Source: VRUE01 sp963774405
GTDB lineage: Bacteria > Actinomycetota > Thermoleophilia > Solirubrobacterales > 70-9
Direction of reading: 5' to 3'
DNA length: 64,000 nucleotides
Assembly: GCA_963774405.1 (NCBI GenBank)
Contig: CAVZEV010000009.1
Location: forward strand, 62,001-126,000
Shown here: piece after piece, positions 33,118 through 43,964 of the stretch
How positions within the stretch are numbered: position 1 is the first letter of the stretch
Layout: every line of letters begins with the position of its first letter
Made by a program: the position numbers and the translations under genes
Notes under the pieces: model-generated
Told to the model about the DNA's origin: nothing
The model's input: only the letters and a program-made list of their open reading frames with translations
Databases searched by the model: none

Positions 33118-33357
33118 CTACGCGTGGTGGCTGTGTTGCCCGCCACCCGGTCGGCGGGCGGGAGCGAAGAGGCTTTCGCGCAGGGCGACCAGGGAGACGA
33201 GCGTCTCGACTACGACAAGGACGGCGAAGGAAAGACCGTTGCTCCAACTCAGAAGTTCCGTTGCCGCCAATACGAGCACGGCTGCCAAGCACGCCATCCC
33301 CATGTAGAAGAGAAAGTGCCGCATCGTGAGAATCTTCATCTCGGTCCGTGGCTTCAT
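33118..33357 (-). CDS. Small membrane protein, 79 residues
   Basis: Starts MKPRTEMKILTMRHFLFYMGM, with two hydrophobic segments (about 13-33 and 40-60) and a basic tail with GGGQHSHHA at the end. No family recognised. Its ATG overlaps the stop of the 67-residue gene upstream (ATGA), so the two small membrane proteins are a translationally coupled pair. The membrane-helix pattern and the overlap argue that both are real. Confidence 0.6.
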   Translation of the reverse strand: MKPRTEMKILTMRHFLFYMGMACLAAVLVLAATELLSWSNGLSFAVLVVVETLVSLVALRESLFAPARRPGGGQHSHHA

Positions 33358-33560
33358 CAGGACCAGAGTAGCGCGCGCACGCTGTTGAAAAGGAGTCCGG
33401 CGACAAAGAATGCAAGCGCCATATAGGCGATGTAGACGGGCCAGAGCTCGAGGTCGCCCGTGCGGTGGTAATTGACAACCGCAAAGAGCATCCCGACGGC
33501 GGTCCCCAGGGCAAAAAGCTGGATCGGTAGATCCAGCGCGGGAATCGAAGTCGAATCCAT
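33357..33560 (-). CDS. Small membrane protein, 67 residues
   Basis: Starts MDSTSIPALDLPIQLFALGTAVGMLFAVV and has two hydrophobic segments separated by NYHRTGDLELW. No family recognised. First gene of a coupled pair with 33118-33357. Lower GC than surrounding genes. The start is about 100 bases from the divergent TetR gene at 33667, giving a shared intergenic promoter region. Confidence 0.6.
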   Translation of the reverse strand: MDSTSIPALDLPIQLFALGTAVGMLFAVVNYHRTGDLELWPVYIAYMALAFFVAGLLFNSVRALLWS

Positions 33561-33666
33561 GCCTCACAAGGGGCACGGCGGCGGATTCTCTCCCCCCGCT
33601 GTCCTGTTGACTGCGGGCACATTTGAGAACTAAGCTGTACCCGAAGCGGACTCCGGTATTCCAATC

Positions 33667-34407
33667 ATGGCCAAGGCCAACGCCAGTTCCAAGCCCGACG
33701 CGCCCCGGCGCCTGCCGCGAGGCCGGCATGCGCTCGCGCCCGACGAGGTGCAGCGCGACCAGCGCGAGCGCCTCCTGGCCGCGGTTCCGGCGGTCGCGGC
33801 GGAGCGCGGCTACGAAGCGATGTCGGTGGCCGACATCGTCCGGGCGGCGGCGGTCTCCCGCAACGCCTTCTACAAGAACTTCGGCGACAAGCGGGCCTGC
33901 GTCGCCGCCGCGCACGAGCTTGGCCACGAGCGCCTCTTCGACCTGCTCTCGACCGCTTGCTACGAGGGCGCGACGATCGAGGAGCGGGTCGGCGCCTCGC
34001 TCAAAGCGGGCCTCGATCTGCTCGCCGGCGAACCGGCCCTGGCCCGCTTCCTCTTCGTCGAGGCTCCCTCCGCCGGCGACGAGATCGCCCTCCGCTACCA
34101 CGAGTGGCTCGGGCGCTACGGCACCCTCCTGCGTTCGGCCGCTCCCGAACTGCCGACCGAGTCTCTACCTGAACCCGAGGTCGAGCAGGTGATCGTCGGC
34201 GGCATCGCCTCGCGTATCGCCAGCGAGGTGCTGCGGAGCGGGGGAGAGAAGCTGCGCGAGTTGGCCGGCCCCTTCCTCGAGTACGTCCTCGCCTTTTACC
34301 GCTTGGGAGAGCGCGGCCAGCGCGAGGGCCGAGTCCTCGCCTTCGAGCCCGACCAGGCCGACGTCACCGAGTCGTACGAAGCGCGCCGCAAGCAAGCCGG
34401 CGCCTAG
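33667..34407 (+). CDS. TetR-family regulator at the edge of the surface-protein locus
   Basis: TetR-type regulator of 246 residues. The HTH is SVADIVRAAAVSRNAFYKNFGDKRACV (about 52-78). The ligand domain contains ALARFLFVEAPSAGDE, a stretch shared in form with the TetR proteins at 43965 and 44561 (LAHLLFVESL, LAHLIAIEAL), so the three look like paralogues. It lies immediately upstream of, and in the same direction as, the collagen-like gene, whose promoter carries a TetR-like palindrome. Confidence 0.88.
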   Translation: MAKANASSKPDAPRRLPRGRHALAPDEVQRDQRERLLAAVPAVAAERGYEAMSVADIVRAAAVSRNAFYKNFGDKRACVAAAHELGHERLFDLLSTACYEGATIEERVGASLKAGLDLLAGEPALARFLFVEAPSAGDEIALRYHEWLGRYGTLLRSAAPELPTESLPEPEVEQVIVGGIASRIASEVLRSGGEKLRELAGPFLEYVLAFYRLGERGQREGRVLAFEPDQADVTESYEARRKQAGA

Positions 34408-34423
34408 CTTTCTCAGCAATACC

Positions 34424-34464
34424 ACGCTCGTACCCTTGACAAACGCAAACGAGCGTGTTTACAT
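34424..34464 (+). promoter_or_regulatory. Promoter of the collagen-like gene inside an inverted repeat
   Basis: TTGACA (34436-34441) and TTACAT (34459-34464) with a 17-base spacer. The -35 lies between the arms ACGCTCGT (34424-34431) and ACGAGCGT (34449-34456), an exact inverted repeat, suggesting repression by a TetR protein. The same layout recurs at 43899-43932. A leader of about 130 bases with small stems follows, including GCCGCT/AGCGGC. Confidence 0.65.
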
Positions 34465-34600
34465 CCCGCTCGTCTTCTCATAGGTACGAAGACGGTATGG
34501 CTAACGCCTAGCAGCACTACAGGGACATAACCGAGCCTCGAGGAAGCCGCTAAGGGAAGCGGCGGGCAGAGGGGCTCACGGGACAAGGAGAGAGATCTAG

Positions 34601-35407
34601 ATGTTCTCGACGCTACGCACGAGGTTCGGCATCCCCGGAGTCATCTCGGTGATCGCCCTGGTCTTCGCAATGCTCGGCGGCGCTTATGCCGCCTCCAACT
34701 CTTCAGGCGGTCACGGCGCCCTCGCCTCCAAGAAGTCCAAGAAGGCGAAGGCGAAGGCCGGCAAGCGCGGGCCTAAGGGGCCCAAGGGCGCCAAGGGCGA
34801 CACCGGCGCGGCGGGCCCGCAGGGCCCCGCCGGAGCAGCCGGCGCCAAGGGCGATGCCGGCGCGGCGGGAGCAGCGGGCGCGACCGGATCGACCGGAGCG
34901 ACCGGCGCCAAAGGCGCGACGGGAGCGACGGGAGCGACCGGATCGACGGGACCGACCGGCTTCAGCGGCTTCACCGAAACCCTGCCCTCGGGCAAGAGCG
35001 AGACCGGTACCTGGAGCTACTACCAGCCGCCGACCACGGACAACCTCGCGGTCTCGGTCCCGATCTCCTTCCCGATCCCGCTGGCGACGAACGGCACCGA
35101 AGCCTTCTACTTCACCCGCGAACAGATCGAAGAAGAAGAATTCGAACACGGCTGCAAGTGGGAAACCGAAGAATTCGAAGACCCCGCCGCCAGGCCTGAA
35201 TCGACCACGCCGGGCGTGCTCTGCGTCTTCGCCTTCGAAGAATCGAACTTCGAAACGGCGCTCGAACAGATGTTCTTCCGCAACCCGGGCGACCCGTACG
35301 ACGCCGGGTTCGGACCCACCGGCACCTACCTCACGTTCAAGAAGAGCTTGACGGCAGAACCCACAGACCTGAGCGCCGCCGGCACCTGGGCGGTTCAGGC
35401 CCCCTGA
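34601..35407 (+). CDS. Secreted collagen-like repeat protein
   Basis: Protein of 268 residues. Start MFSTLRTRFGIPGVISVIALVFAMLGGAYAA is a signal peptide (cleavage probably after AYA). A basic stretch (KKSKKAKAKAGKRG) is followed by about 22 Gly-X-Y triplets at residues 58-123, many of the form GAT, GST, GAK and GPQ, able to form a collagen triple helix. The C-terminal 140 residues are a globular acidic domain with two cysteines. GAGAGAG precedes the ATG. No sortase motif is visible. Likely cell-surface or exosporium-like filament material. Confidence 0.85.
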   Translation: MFSTLRTRFGIPGVISVIALVFAMLGGAYAASNSSGGHGALASKKSKKAKAKAGKRGPKGPKGAKGDTGAAGPQGPAGAAGAKGDAGAAGAAGATGSTGATGAKGATGATGATGSTGPTGFSGFTETLPSGKSETGTWSYYQPPTTDNLAVSVPISFPIPLATNGTEAFYFTREQIEEEEFEHGCKWETEEFEDPAARPESTTPGVLCVFAFEESNFETALEQMFFRNPGDPYDAGFGPTGTYLTFKKSLTAEPTDLSAAGTWAVQAP

Positions 35408-35517
35408 CGAAGCGACCGTGGAGCCCCACCGCCGAGCGCAGCAGGCGCCCGGCGGTGGGGCTCCCTCGACCGCCGGCCGACCCCAAGCACGCCCAGATGA
35501 CGCACGGAGGAGCCCAG

Positions 35518-38500
35518 ATGAAGCAGCCAGCGCCCAACCGCACGCACACCAGCCGCCCCGCCGCCCTCGGCGCCGCCCTCGCGGCCGTGCTCTGCCTCGG
35601 GCTCCTCGCCGCCTCGGCCGCCTCGGCCGCCTACGAACAGGTCGCCAACTTCGCCGGCACGCCGGGGGTGCTGCACCCCCTGTACGGCACTTCCATCGAA
35701 AAGGAGAAATACTGGCCCGAAGAGGTCCAGCTCGGCGGCGTCGGTGGCATGGCGGTCAACTACACCGGCGCCGGCGGCGTCCCGGCGGGCACGATCTACG
35801 CGGCGACCGGCAGGTACGGCACATGGGTTGCCCGCTACAACCCCGACGGCAGCTTCAGCGAGCGCTGGAGCTTCAAGGGAAGCCCCGAACCCGAAAAGCG
35901 CTGCGGCCCCGAAGGCGCCCCCGCTTTCCCGACCTGCAACTCTCAGCCGGAAGCCGGTGCGGGTGGCGTCGACGTCGATGTCGATCAGAGCACCGGCAAC
36001 GTCTACGTCTTCAACATCGGTGAAGTAAAAACCGGCGAAAACCAGATCCACGTCTACACTCCCGATGGCGCCGAACTGATCGCCGAATTCGGCGAGCGGG
36101 CCCCCGATGGTCAAGCAGTCGCGGAAAGCCCGGAAAAGCTCCACTTCTCCGGCGCGGGCGTCAGGGGCGCGATCGCGGTGAACAGCTCGGGCGTCGTCTA
36201 CGTCTACGACAGCGGCTCCGACAGCCACCGCCTGATGGTCTTCGAACCGCTCTCTCCCGGCGACTACGAACACTACGCCTATGCCGGCCAGTCCCACGAC
36301 CTCGCAACCAAAGGTGAAGCGCCCCAGTACCCGGTCGCCGATGCCGCCGGTGACCTCTACGCCGCTTCCGAAGAAGGCCACTTCGTCAAGCTCGACCCCG
36401 CCGACCCGGCGGCGGCGCCGCTTTGCGAATTCGACTTCAAAAAGGGCGGCATCGCCTCGATCACGGTCAACCCGCTCGGCGGCGAACTCTTCTTTGACTC
36501 CGTAAAGGAAAAAGGGATCATCCACGAGCTGGGCGGCGAGTGCCAGGAAGGCAAGTTCGCCGAAGTGGGTCAGATCCCGGTCTCGCCCAAACGCGTCGAA
36601 CTCGCCGGGCTGGCCTTCGACCCGTTGCGCGAATACGGGGCCGGCCGCCCGCCCGGCGTGCTCTTCGCCGGCGCCCCCGACGCCGAAGGCGGCAAAAGCG
36701 AAGGCGAATATCCCGACACCCTGGCCGAATCCTCGATGGGCTACATATTCTCCCGCCCGGCGGCGATCCCGCCGGCGGTCGAAGCGGAGTCCTTCGAACA
36801 CGTCACCCAGACCACGGCCGAGCTGGGCGCCCGGATCAACCCGAAGAGCACGGCGACGAACTACGTCTTCCAGTACCTGCCCGAGGCGGCCTATGAGGAA
36901 AACGAACCGAACGAGCGCCAGTCGCTGAGGATCAGCGCCACGGGCGGCGTCTTCGGCCTCGCCTTCGAGGGCAAGCGCCTGGGCGGCGAGGCAACCGCCG
37001 ACCTCAGCTCGGGATCGAAGACCCTGACCGCGCTTCGCAGCGCCGTCGCCGTCGCCGACCTCAAGGCCGCGCTCGGCAGCGGCGACCTGAACGGCGCCGC
37101 GGGCGAGGGCACGACGATCGCAGGCTCGAGCACGATCAGCTCGGTCGCCACCGCCGAAGGCAGCTTCGAAGCGGGTCTTGAAATCCACGGGTTGGGCGGG
37201 TCGGGTATCCCCTCGGGCGCCAAGATCGTCTCGGTCACCCCCGAAGCGGGGCTGCCCACGGCCGAAATCAAAATCTCGACCGTGGCCACCAAATCGGAAA
37301 GTCACGCCGCGCTCAGCTCGGGCACGACGCAGGTCACCTCGCTCACCGCCACCGAAGGCAACTTCACCGCCGGCGAGCGGATCGAAGGCAAAGGGATCCC
37401 CGAGGGCACCACGATCGCCTCGGTGGGGGCGGGGGAACTTACCCTCTCCAAGGCCGCGATCGGCCCCGAAGCAGGGGTCGAACTGCACGCCGGCACCACC
37501 ACCCTGACCGCGCTCGGCCCGCAAACGGGCAAATTCCAGGTCGGTCAGACAATCGAAGGCGAAGGCATCGCCCCCGGAACGAACGTGGTTGCGGTCGAAG
37601 CGAGCTCGCTGGAGATCTCAAAGCCGGCGAGGAAGCCCGGCAGCGCCGTCACGGTCTACTCGCCCGGCCCCGAACCGCTGGCGGTCGGGGAGACCGTCGA
37701 AGGGCCCGGCATCCCGGCGGGCACCTCGATCAGGACGATCAAAGCAGGCGAGGCGACCCTCTCCAAGGCCGCCACCGCCGCGGGCAGCGGTGTCCTCCTG
37801 CGCGCCGGTCTGCCCTCCGACGTCTCGGCGGCGAAGCTGCGAAACGCGCTCGAGGCGCTGCCGGGGATCGGCGCCGGCAATCTCAGCGTCGGCGGCGGCC
37901 CCGGCGATGAAACGGGCTCGAGCCCCTATGAGATCGTCTTCAGGGGCGAACTCGCCAACGAAGACGTGCCCGAGGTCGAAGCCGACGCCGCCGGCCTCTC
38001 CGGCGGCCCCGCCACGGCCGAGGTGCAGACCGAGAACGAGGGCGGCGGCGGCTTTGGCGAAGGCGCCGCCGAAGCCCCGCCCGGCGGCGGCTTCCTCGGC
38101 GAAGGCACCGAAGCGATCAGCGCCACCGGCGCGCTGGTCGGCCTCGAGCCCGACACCGCCTACCGCTTCCGCGCCGTGGCCACCAGCCACTGCTCGGTCG
38201 AACACCCCGAAGAAGTCTGCGAAGGGACGGGCAAGGCGCTCGCCTTCCACACCTTCCCCGCCGAGGCCCCCGGCCTGCCCGACCAGCGCGCCTATGAGCT
38301 GGTCTCCCCCGTCAACAAGGGAGGCGGCCAGGTGCTGCCCGCCGATCCCTCGATCGGCACCTGCGCCGCGGAGTCGGACTGCAAGCCCAACACCCTCTAC
38401 ACCCACTTCCCGATGCAAAGCGCCCCCGACGGCGAAGCGATCGCCTACGAGGGCACCGCCTTTGATTCCGAACAGGCCTCGCTGATCGAAAACGAGTACC

Positions 38501-40266
38501 TCGCCCGCCGCGACCCCAAAGCGGGCTGGCAGAGCACCAACCTGACCCCGACCCGGCTGGCGAGCAAGGGCAACAACGGGGGCAACCAGATCGGCGGCTA
38601 CGAGGCCTTTGACCCGGCGCTGAGCAAGGGCCTGCTGGGGCAGGGAGGCACGCGGCAGATCCTCGGCCCCCAAGCCCCGCTCGGCTATGACGACCTCTAC
38701 GCCCAACCGAGCGGCGAACCTGCCGCGCTGACCCCGCTGCTCACCGAAGCACAGCTCTTCAACCGCCCCCCCGGCGGCAAGTTCCAGATGCGCTACGCCG
38801 GCGCCTCCGACCGACGTCTCGCGGGTCTTCTTCGAAGCCAACGACGCGCTCAGCGAAGCGACCCCCTTCGCCCCGGCGGCGATCGACGGCGGCGAAGGCA
38901 AGTACAACCTCTACGAATGGCACGAAGGCAACCTCGCGCTGGTCAACGTGCTGCCCGGCAACGAAGAAACCCAGGCTGTCTCCGGCGAATCGTTCTCGCC
39001 CGCCACCCACCAGGTCTCATCCGACGGCAGGCGCGCCTTCTTCGCCGATGAATCGGGCCAGGTCTACCTGCGCGAAGACGGCGAAACGACGCGGGAGATC
39101 TCCACCGAAGGCACGCCCGACCCGGGCAAGTTCGCGGTAGCAGCCGTCGACGGCTCGGCCGTATTGCTCGCCAACGGCCACCTCCACTACACCGAAGGCG
39201 CAGAAGCGACGATCGACCTGACCCAGGGCGAAGGGGGCTTCGAAGGGGTGGTGGGAGAAAGCGAAGACCTCTCCCACATCTACTTCGTCGACACCGCGGT
39301 GCTCGACGAAGCGCCGGGCGCCGAAGGCGATGAAGCCCAGGCCGCCAAGAACAACCTCTACGCCTGGGCGCAGGGCGAAGGCACGCGCTTCGTGGCGCGG
39401 CTGAGTGGAGGAGGAGAAGAAGTCAGCGACTGGGCGGCGCCCTACCAACGCACCGCCGAGGCCAGCCCCGCCGGGCGCTGGCTGGCCTTCCTCTCCAAAG
39501 CGCGGCTGACCGGCTATGACAACACCGGGCCCTGCACTCTGATCTCGGGCGCCCCATCGTTTACGTTCCCGGCCCCTGCGCCGAGGCCTTCCTCTATGAC
39601 TCCGCCACCGGGCAGCTGCGCTGCGCCTCTTGCAACCCCGGCGGCGCTCGCCCGCTGGGGTTGACGGAACTGCGCCGGATCCTCGGCGGCACCAAGCTGC
39701 CCCAACTCCGCTACCTGACCGACCAAGGGCGGCTTTACTTCGACAGCCGCGACTCGCTCGTCCCCGCCGACACCAACGACGGGGTCGAAGACGTCTATCA
39801 GTACGAGCCCCAGGGAGTCGGCACCTGCACGAGAGCGGCGGGCTGCACCGCGCTGATCTCCGCCGGCACCGGGACCGCGGACTCCAACTTCCTGACGATC
39901 GACCCCTCGGGCAAGAACGTCTTCTTCACCACCCGCGACCAGCTGACGCTGAGAGACAAAGACCAGCTGATCGATCTCTACGACGCCCGCGAAGGCGGCG
40001 GGCTTGCGGCCGAAACCGAAGTGGCGCGGACCGAATGCCAGGGCGAAGCCTGCCAGCCGCCGGTCGCCGCACCCAACGACCCCACCCCGGGCTCGAGCAG
40101 CTTCGAAGGGGCGGGCAACGTGAAGGAAGAAGCCAAGGCAAAGAAGCACGCCAAGAAGAAGCACGCCAAGAAGCACAAGGGCCACAAGCGAAAGAAGGCT
40201 CACAAGCACAAGAAGAAGCACGCCGGCAGGCGAGCCGCCAAACACAACCGCGGAGGTGCCAAGTGA
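35518..40266 (+). pseudogene. Giant secreted beta-propeller surface protein (two compensating frameshifts)
   Basis: About 1580 residues if frames are joined. Signal peptide with LAAVLCLGLLAASAASA. Residues about 40-430 are NHL/propeller-like (DVDVDQSTGNVYVFN, ITVNPLGGELFFD). A region of four related modules follows at about 37.1-37.8 kb (pattern G-IPxGTxIxSVxxGELTLSKAA), then a fibronectin-like AISATGALVGLEPDTAYRFRAVA, a second propeller with ISF-type repeats, and a Lys/His tail (KKHAKKKHAKKHKG). The frame changes near 38.81 kb (+1) and returns near 39.55 kb, so the 740 bases in between read in another frame; coding quality stays high there, which suggests sequence errors. AGGAG precedes the ATG at 35518. 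Predicted wall- or surface-bound through the basic tail (inference). Confidence 0.75.
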
Positions 40267-43087
40267 TCGCCCCGAGAAGACTCCTCGCCCTCGCGGCGGC
40301 CTGCGCCCTGCTCGTCCCCGCGAGCGCCCGCGCGGACTTCGGCCTCGTCCCCGGCAGCGTCACGGTGACCGCCCGAAACGCCAACAGCACGGTCGCCACC
40401 CAGGCCGGCTCGCACCCGGCCAACCTCACCGTCCACTTCGAGCTGAAGACCGACGAAAGCGGCAAATCCGAAGGCGGGCAGATGCGAAACGCTCTGATCG
40501 ACCTGCCGCAGGGCCTGATCGGCAACCCGCAGGCGATTCCGACCTGCTCGCGCCAGGACTTCGAAGGCTTCTCGCCCCACTGCGCGGGCGAGAGCCAGGT
40601 CGGCACCCTGCGGGTGATCCTCCCCGGCCTGGGCGAGCTCAACGGCCCCGTCTACAACGTCGAACCGCCGCCGGGAGTGGCGGCCCAGCTCGGCTTCTCG
40701 GGCGGCGGCTTCCTCTCCCAGCAGTACGCCTCGGTGAGAAGCGAGGAGGGCTACGGGCTGCGCGTCGGCGCGCTCAACACGCCGACCGAAGTGACCCAGG
40801 TGACGGAGACGATCTGGGGCTGCCGGCGGCCGATGAACACGAAGAAGAGCGCTGGTGCTTGAACGAATCCGGCTCTGTCAAAACGGGCGGCTGCCCCTCC
40901 ACGGCGCCGCTTCGCTCCTTCCTGACCCTGCCGGCCTCCTGCGACGCGGCACCGCAGACGACGATCTCGGTCGACTCGGTGCAGGAACCGTCGGTCTACT
41001 CCAGGGAAACGGTGAAGGCGCTGAACGCCGCCGAACAGCCGCAGCCGATGACCGGCTGCGACGCCGTCCCCTTCGGCCCCGAAGTCTCCTCGCAGCCGAC
41101 GTCCAAGCTGGCCTCCAACCCATCGGGGCTCGACTTCGAGCTGGCGCTTCCCGACAAGGGCCTGACCAGCCCCGGCGGGATCACCGAAACCGAGCCACGC
41201 AAGGCGGTGGTCACCCTGCCCGAGGGCACGACGGTCAACCCCTCCTTCGCCGAAGGGGCTGCGGTCTGCCCCCAGGCCGGATATGAAGCCGAGCAGATCG
41301 ACTCCCCGGTGGGAGCGGGCTGCCCGGAGGCATCGAAGCTGGGGAGCGTCCACGTCTTGAGCCCGCTCTTGGAAGAACCCGTAGAAGGCTCGCTCTACCT
41401 GGCTGCCCCCTACGCCAACCCCTTCAACTCCCTGACAGCCCTCTATATGGTCGCCAGGGCACCGGAACGAGGCGTGCTGGTAAAGCAGGCGGGCAAGATC
41501 GAGTTGAACCCAAGCACGGGCCAGATCACCACCACCTTCGAAGGTTTGCCGCCGATCCCTTTCTCCTCCTTCAAGCTGCACTTCCGCGAAGGGGCGAGGG
41601 CGCCATTGGCCACGCCGAGCTCCTGCGGCGAATACAACACCGTGGCCAAGCTGACTCCGTTCTCGGCTTCCTCTGACGCCGAAGCGATCACCAGGGAAGC
41701 GTCCTTTCAGATCGAACACGGCCCCGACGGCGGCGCCTGCCCGAGCGGAGGGCTGCCGCCCTTCCACCCGGGCCTGATCGCGGGCTCGATCAACAACGCC
41801 GCCGGGCGTTTCTCCCCCTTCAACGTGAGGTTGTTCAGGACCGACGCCGAACAGGAGTTCACCCGCTTCTCGATCAAGCTGCCGCCCGGAGTGGTCGGCA
41901 AGCTGGCGGGCATCCCCTTCTGCTCCGAGGCAGGGATCGCCCAGGCGATCGCCAGGACAGGGATCCACGGCGGCGAGGAAGAGATCGCATCGCCCTCCTG
42001 CCCGGCCGCATCTGAAGTCGGCCACTCCCTGGCCGGAGCGGGAGTCGGCCAGGCTCTCGCCTACGCACCGGGCAAGCTCTACCTGGCCGGGCCCTACCAC
42101 GGCTCTGCGATCAGCCTGGTGGCGATCACTGCCGCCAAGGTCGGCCCCTTCGACCTCGGCAACGTGGTCTTGCGCTACGCCTTCCGGGTCGACCCCGAAA
42201 CCGGCGAAGTCTTCATCGACGCCACCGGATCGGACCCGATCCCCCACATCATCAAGGGCGTGCCGGTGCACGCAAGGGACATCCGCGCCTACACCGACCG
42301 CCCCGAATTCGTCTTGAACCCGACCTCCTGCGCGCGGACCTCCACCGCCAGCACCCTCTTGGGATCGGGCCTTGACTTCGCCTCCGAAGCAGACGACCGC
42401 CCGGTGACCGTCTCCACCCCCTTCCAGGCAGCCGACTGCGCCGCCCTGCCCTTCAAGCCCAAGCTCTCGCTGCGGCTCAAGGGAGGAACGAGGAGAGGCG
42501 CCTACCCGGCGCTGACCGCGAAGCTCAAGATGAACGGCTTCGGCGAAGCGGGGATCAGGCGCACCCGGGTCACCCTGCCCGCCTCGGAGTTCATCGCCCA
42601 GGCCCACTTCAACACGATCTGCACCAGGGTCGTCTTCAAGCAGGGCGCCCACCCGGGAGAAATGTGCCCGAAGGGCTCGATCTACGGCCGCGCCGTGGTC
42701 AGGCCCCCGATCCTCTCCGAACCCCTCGTCGGCCCGGTCTTCCTGCGCTCCTCCGAACACCAGCTCCCCGACGTCGTCGCCGCCGTTCACAACGGCGAGA
42801 TCGACGTCGTCTTGGACGGCAAGGTGGACTCGGTCAAAGGACGCCTCCGCAGCACCTTCGAAGCGACCCCCGACGCCCCGGTCTCCTCGGTCTTGCTGAA
42901 GCTCCGCGGCGGCAAGAAGGGGCTCTTTGAAAACTCGACCAACCTCTGCAAGGGCACCCACAGGGCCGAAGCCAACTTCAAGGGCCACAACGGCAAGACC
43001 TGGAACAAGCGGCCCAAGCTGGTGCCCAGCGCCTGCAAGAAGGCCCACAAGCACAAGACAAAGCGCACCGCCCACAGGGCGCGCTAG
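40263..43087 (+). pseudogene. Second large secreted protein, one frameshift
   Basis: About 940 residues if joined. GTG start overlaps the preceding stop (GTGA). Signal peptide LLALAAACALLVPASARA, then a beta-rich body with repeated blocks of the form LPQGLIGNPQAIPTCS and LPPGVVGKLAGIPFCSEA, each followed by GPVY/GKLYLAGPY segments. Paired cysteines recur in every block, suggesting disulfides. It ends in a short basic tail (KKAHKHKTKRTAHRAR). The frame slips near 40.85 kb by one base. No family name recognised; such proteins seem confined to this lineage (recall, unverified). Confidence 0.72.
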
Positions 43088-43089
43088 GG

Positions 43090-43869
43090 ATGGGCAGACG
43101 GGCGGGGGCCCTGGCCACGGCGCTGGCCCTGCTGGCGTGCGCCTCCCTGGCGCACGCCTCGGTGGTCCAGGAAGGCAACGTCCGCATCACCGTCCTCTCC
43201 CAAGTCCTCCCCTACAAGCTGCCAAGGAAGGGAACAGCCCCGATCGCCGTCTTCGTCGCCGGGCACCTCTCCGCCCCCAAGGGCGGCATCCCGCCGCAGC
43301 TGCGGGAGATGACCGTCGAAGTCAACAAGCACGGCCTGCTGCAGTCCAAGGGCCTGCCCACCTGCCCGCTGAAGCGAATCCAACCCGCCTCGACGCAAAG
43401 GGCCCTCTCTTCCTGCGGAGAGGCCCTGATCGGCTCGGGCCAGTTCTGGGCCCACATCGTCTTGCCCGACCAGGGCGCCTACCCGACCCACGGGAGGCTT
43501 CTGATCTTCAACGGAAGACAGAAGGGCCGCCCGGTGATCTTCACCCACATCTTCACCGCCAACCCCTTCTTCTCTTCCTTCGTCATCCCCTTCTCGATCC
43601 AAAAGAAGAGCCACGGCGCCTACGGCACCAGGCTCACCGCGTCCTTGCCCCAGGCCCTGGGGGACTGGGGCTACGTCGATCGGATCAAGCTGACCTTGAA
43701 GCGCAAATACCAATACAAGGGACGCCAGCTCTCCTACTTCAACGCGGGGTGCCCTGCTCCGGCGGGATCGAAGCGGACTGTCTTCCCCTTGGCGCTGGCC
43801 TCCTTTGCTTTTGGCGAAGGGCTCTCGATCTCAGCGAAGGTGGAAAAGGCTTGTGGGGTGAAGGAATGA
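43090..43869 (+). CDS. Secreted protein of unknown function, 259 residues
   Basis: Starts two bases after the preceding stop with a signal peptide (ALATALALLACASLAHA). The body is beta-rich, with NVRITVLSQVLPYKLPRKGTAP and FTHIFTANPFFSSFVIPFSI. Four cysteines could form two disulfides. No family recognised. It is smaller but similar in style to the 40263 protein (the stretch GHLSAPKGG recalls its blocks). Position at the end of the run makes it part of the same transcript. Confidence 0.75.
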   Translation: MGRRAGALATALALLACASLAHASVVQEGNVRITVLSQVLPYKLPRKGTAPIAVFVAGHLSAPKGGIPPQLREMTVEVNKHGLLQSKGLPTCPLKRIQPASTQRALSSCGEALIGSGQFWAHIVLPDQGAYPTHGRLLIFNGRQKGRPVIFTHIFTANPFFSSFVIPFSIQKKSHGAYGTRLTASLPQALGDWGYVDRIKLTLKRKYQYKGRQLSYFNAGCPAPAGSKRTVFPLALASFAFGEGLSISAKVEKACGVKE

Positions 43870-43898
43870 GACTGTTGACCTCTATCAATACCATGTGC

Positions 43899-43932
43899 GT
43901 ATCTTGACAAGTACGAACTGACATGTTTGTAT
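43899..43932 (+). promoter_or_regulatory. TetR-gene promoter inside a palindrome, like that at 34424
   Basis: TTGACA (43904-43909), 17-base spacer, TTGTAT (43927-43932). The -35 is the centre of GTATCTTGACAAGTAC (43899-43914), a near-perfect dyad. Aligned with 34428-34466, it shares CGTA, CTTGACAA and the TGTTT before the -10, so one regulator may bind both. Confidence 0.55.
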
Positions 43933-43964
43933 GGCTCTCGGCATTCGATGAGAACTGAGTCGGT

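Noticed and set aside
34780..34970. Short-period DNA repeats that could suggest a CRISPR array or minisatellite.
   Set aside because: The period follows Gly-X-Y codons of the collagen-like protein and there are no unique spacers of constant length.
35395..37524. A 709-codon minus-strand frame opposite the giant surface gene.
   Set aside because: Antisense frame with Gly/Arg/Asp-rich composition typical of GC-rich shadows; no start context or motifs.
40751..43075. A long minus-strand frame opposite the second large secreted gene.
   Set aside because: Shadow of the real gene; the plus frame has a signal peptide, paired cysteines and a coupled start.
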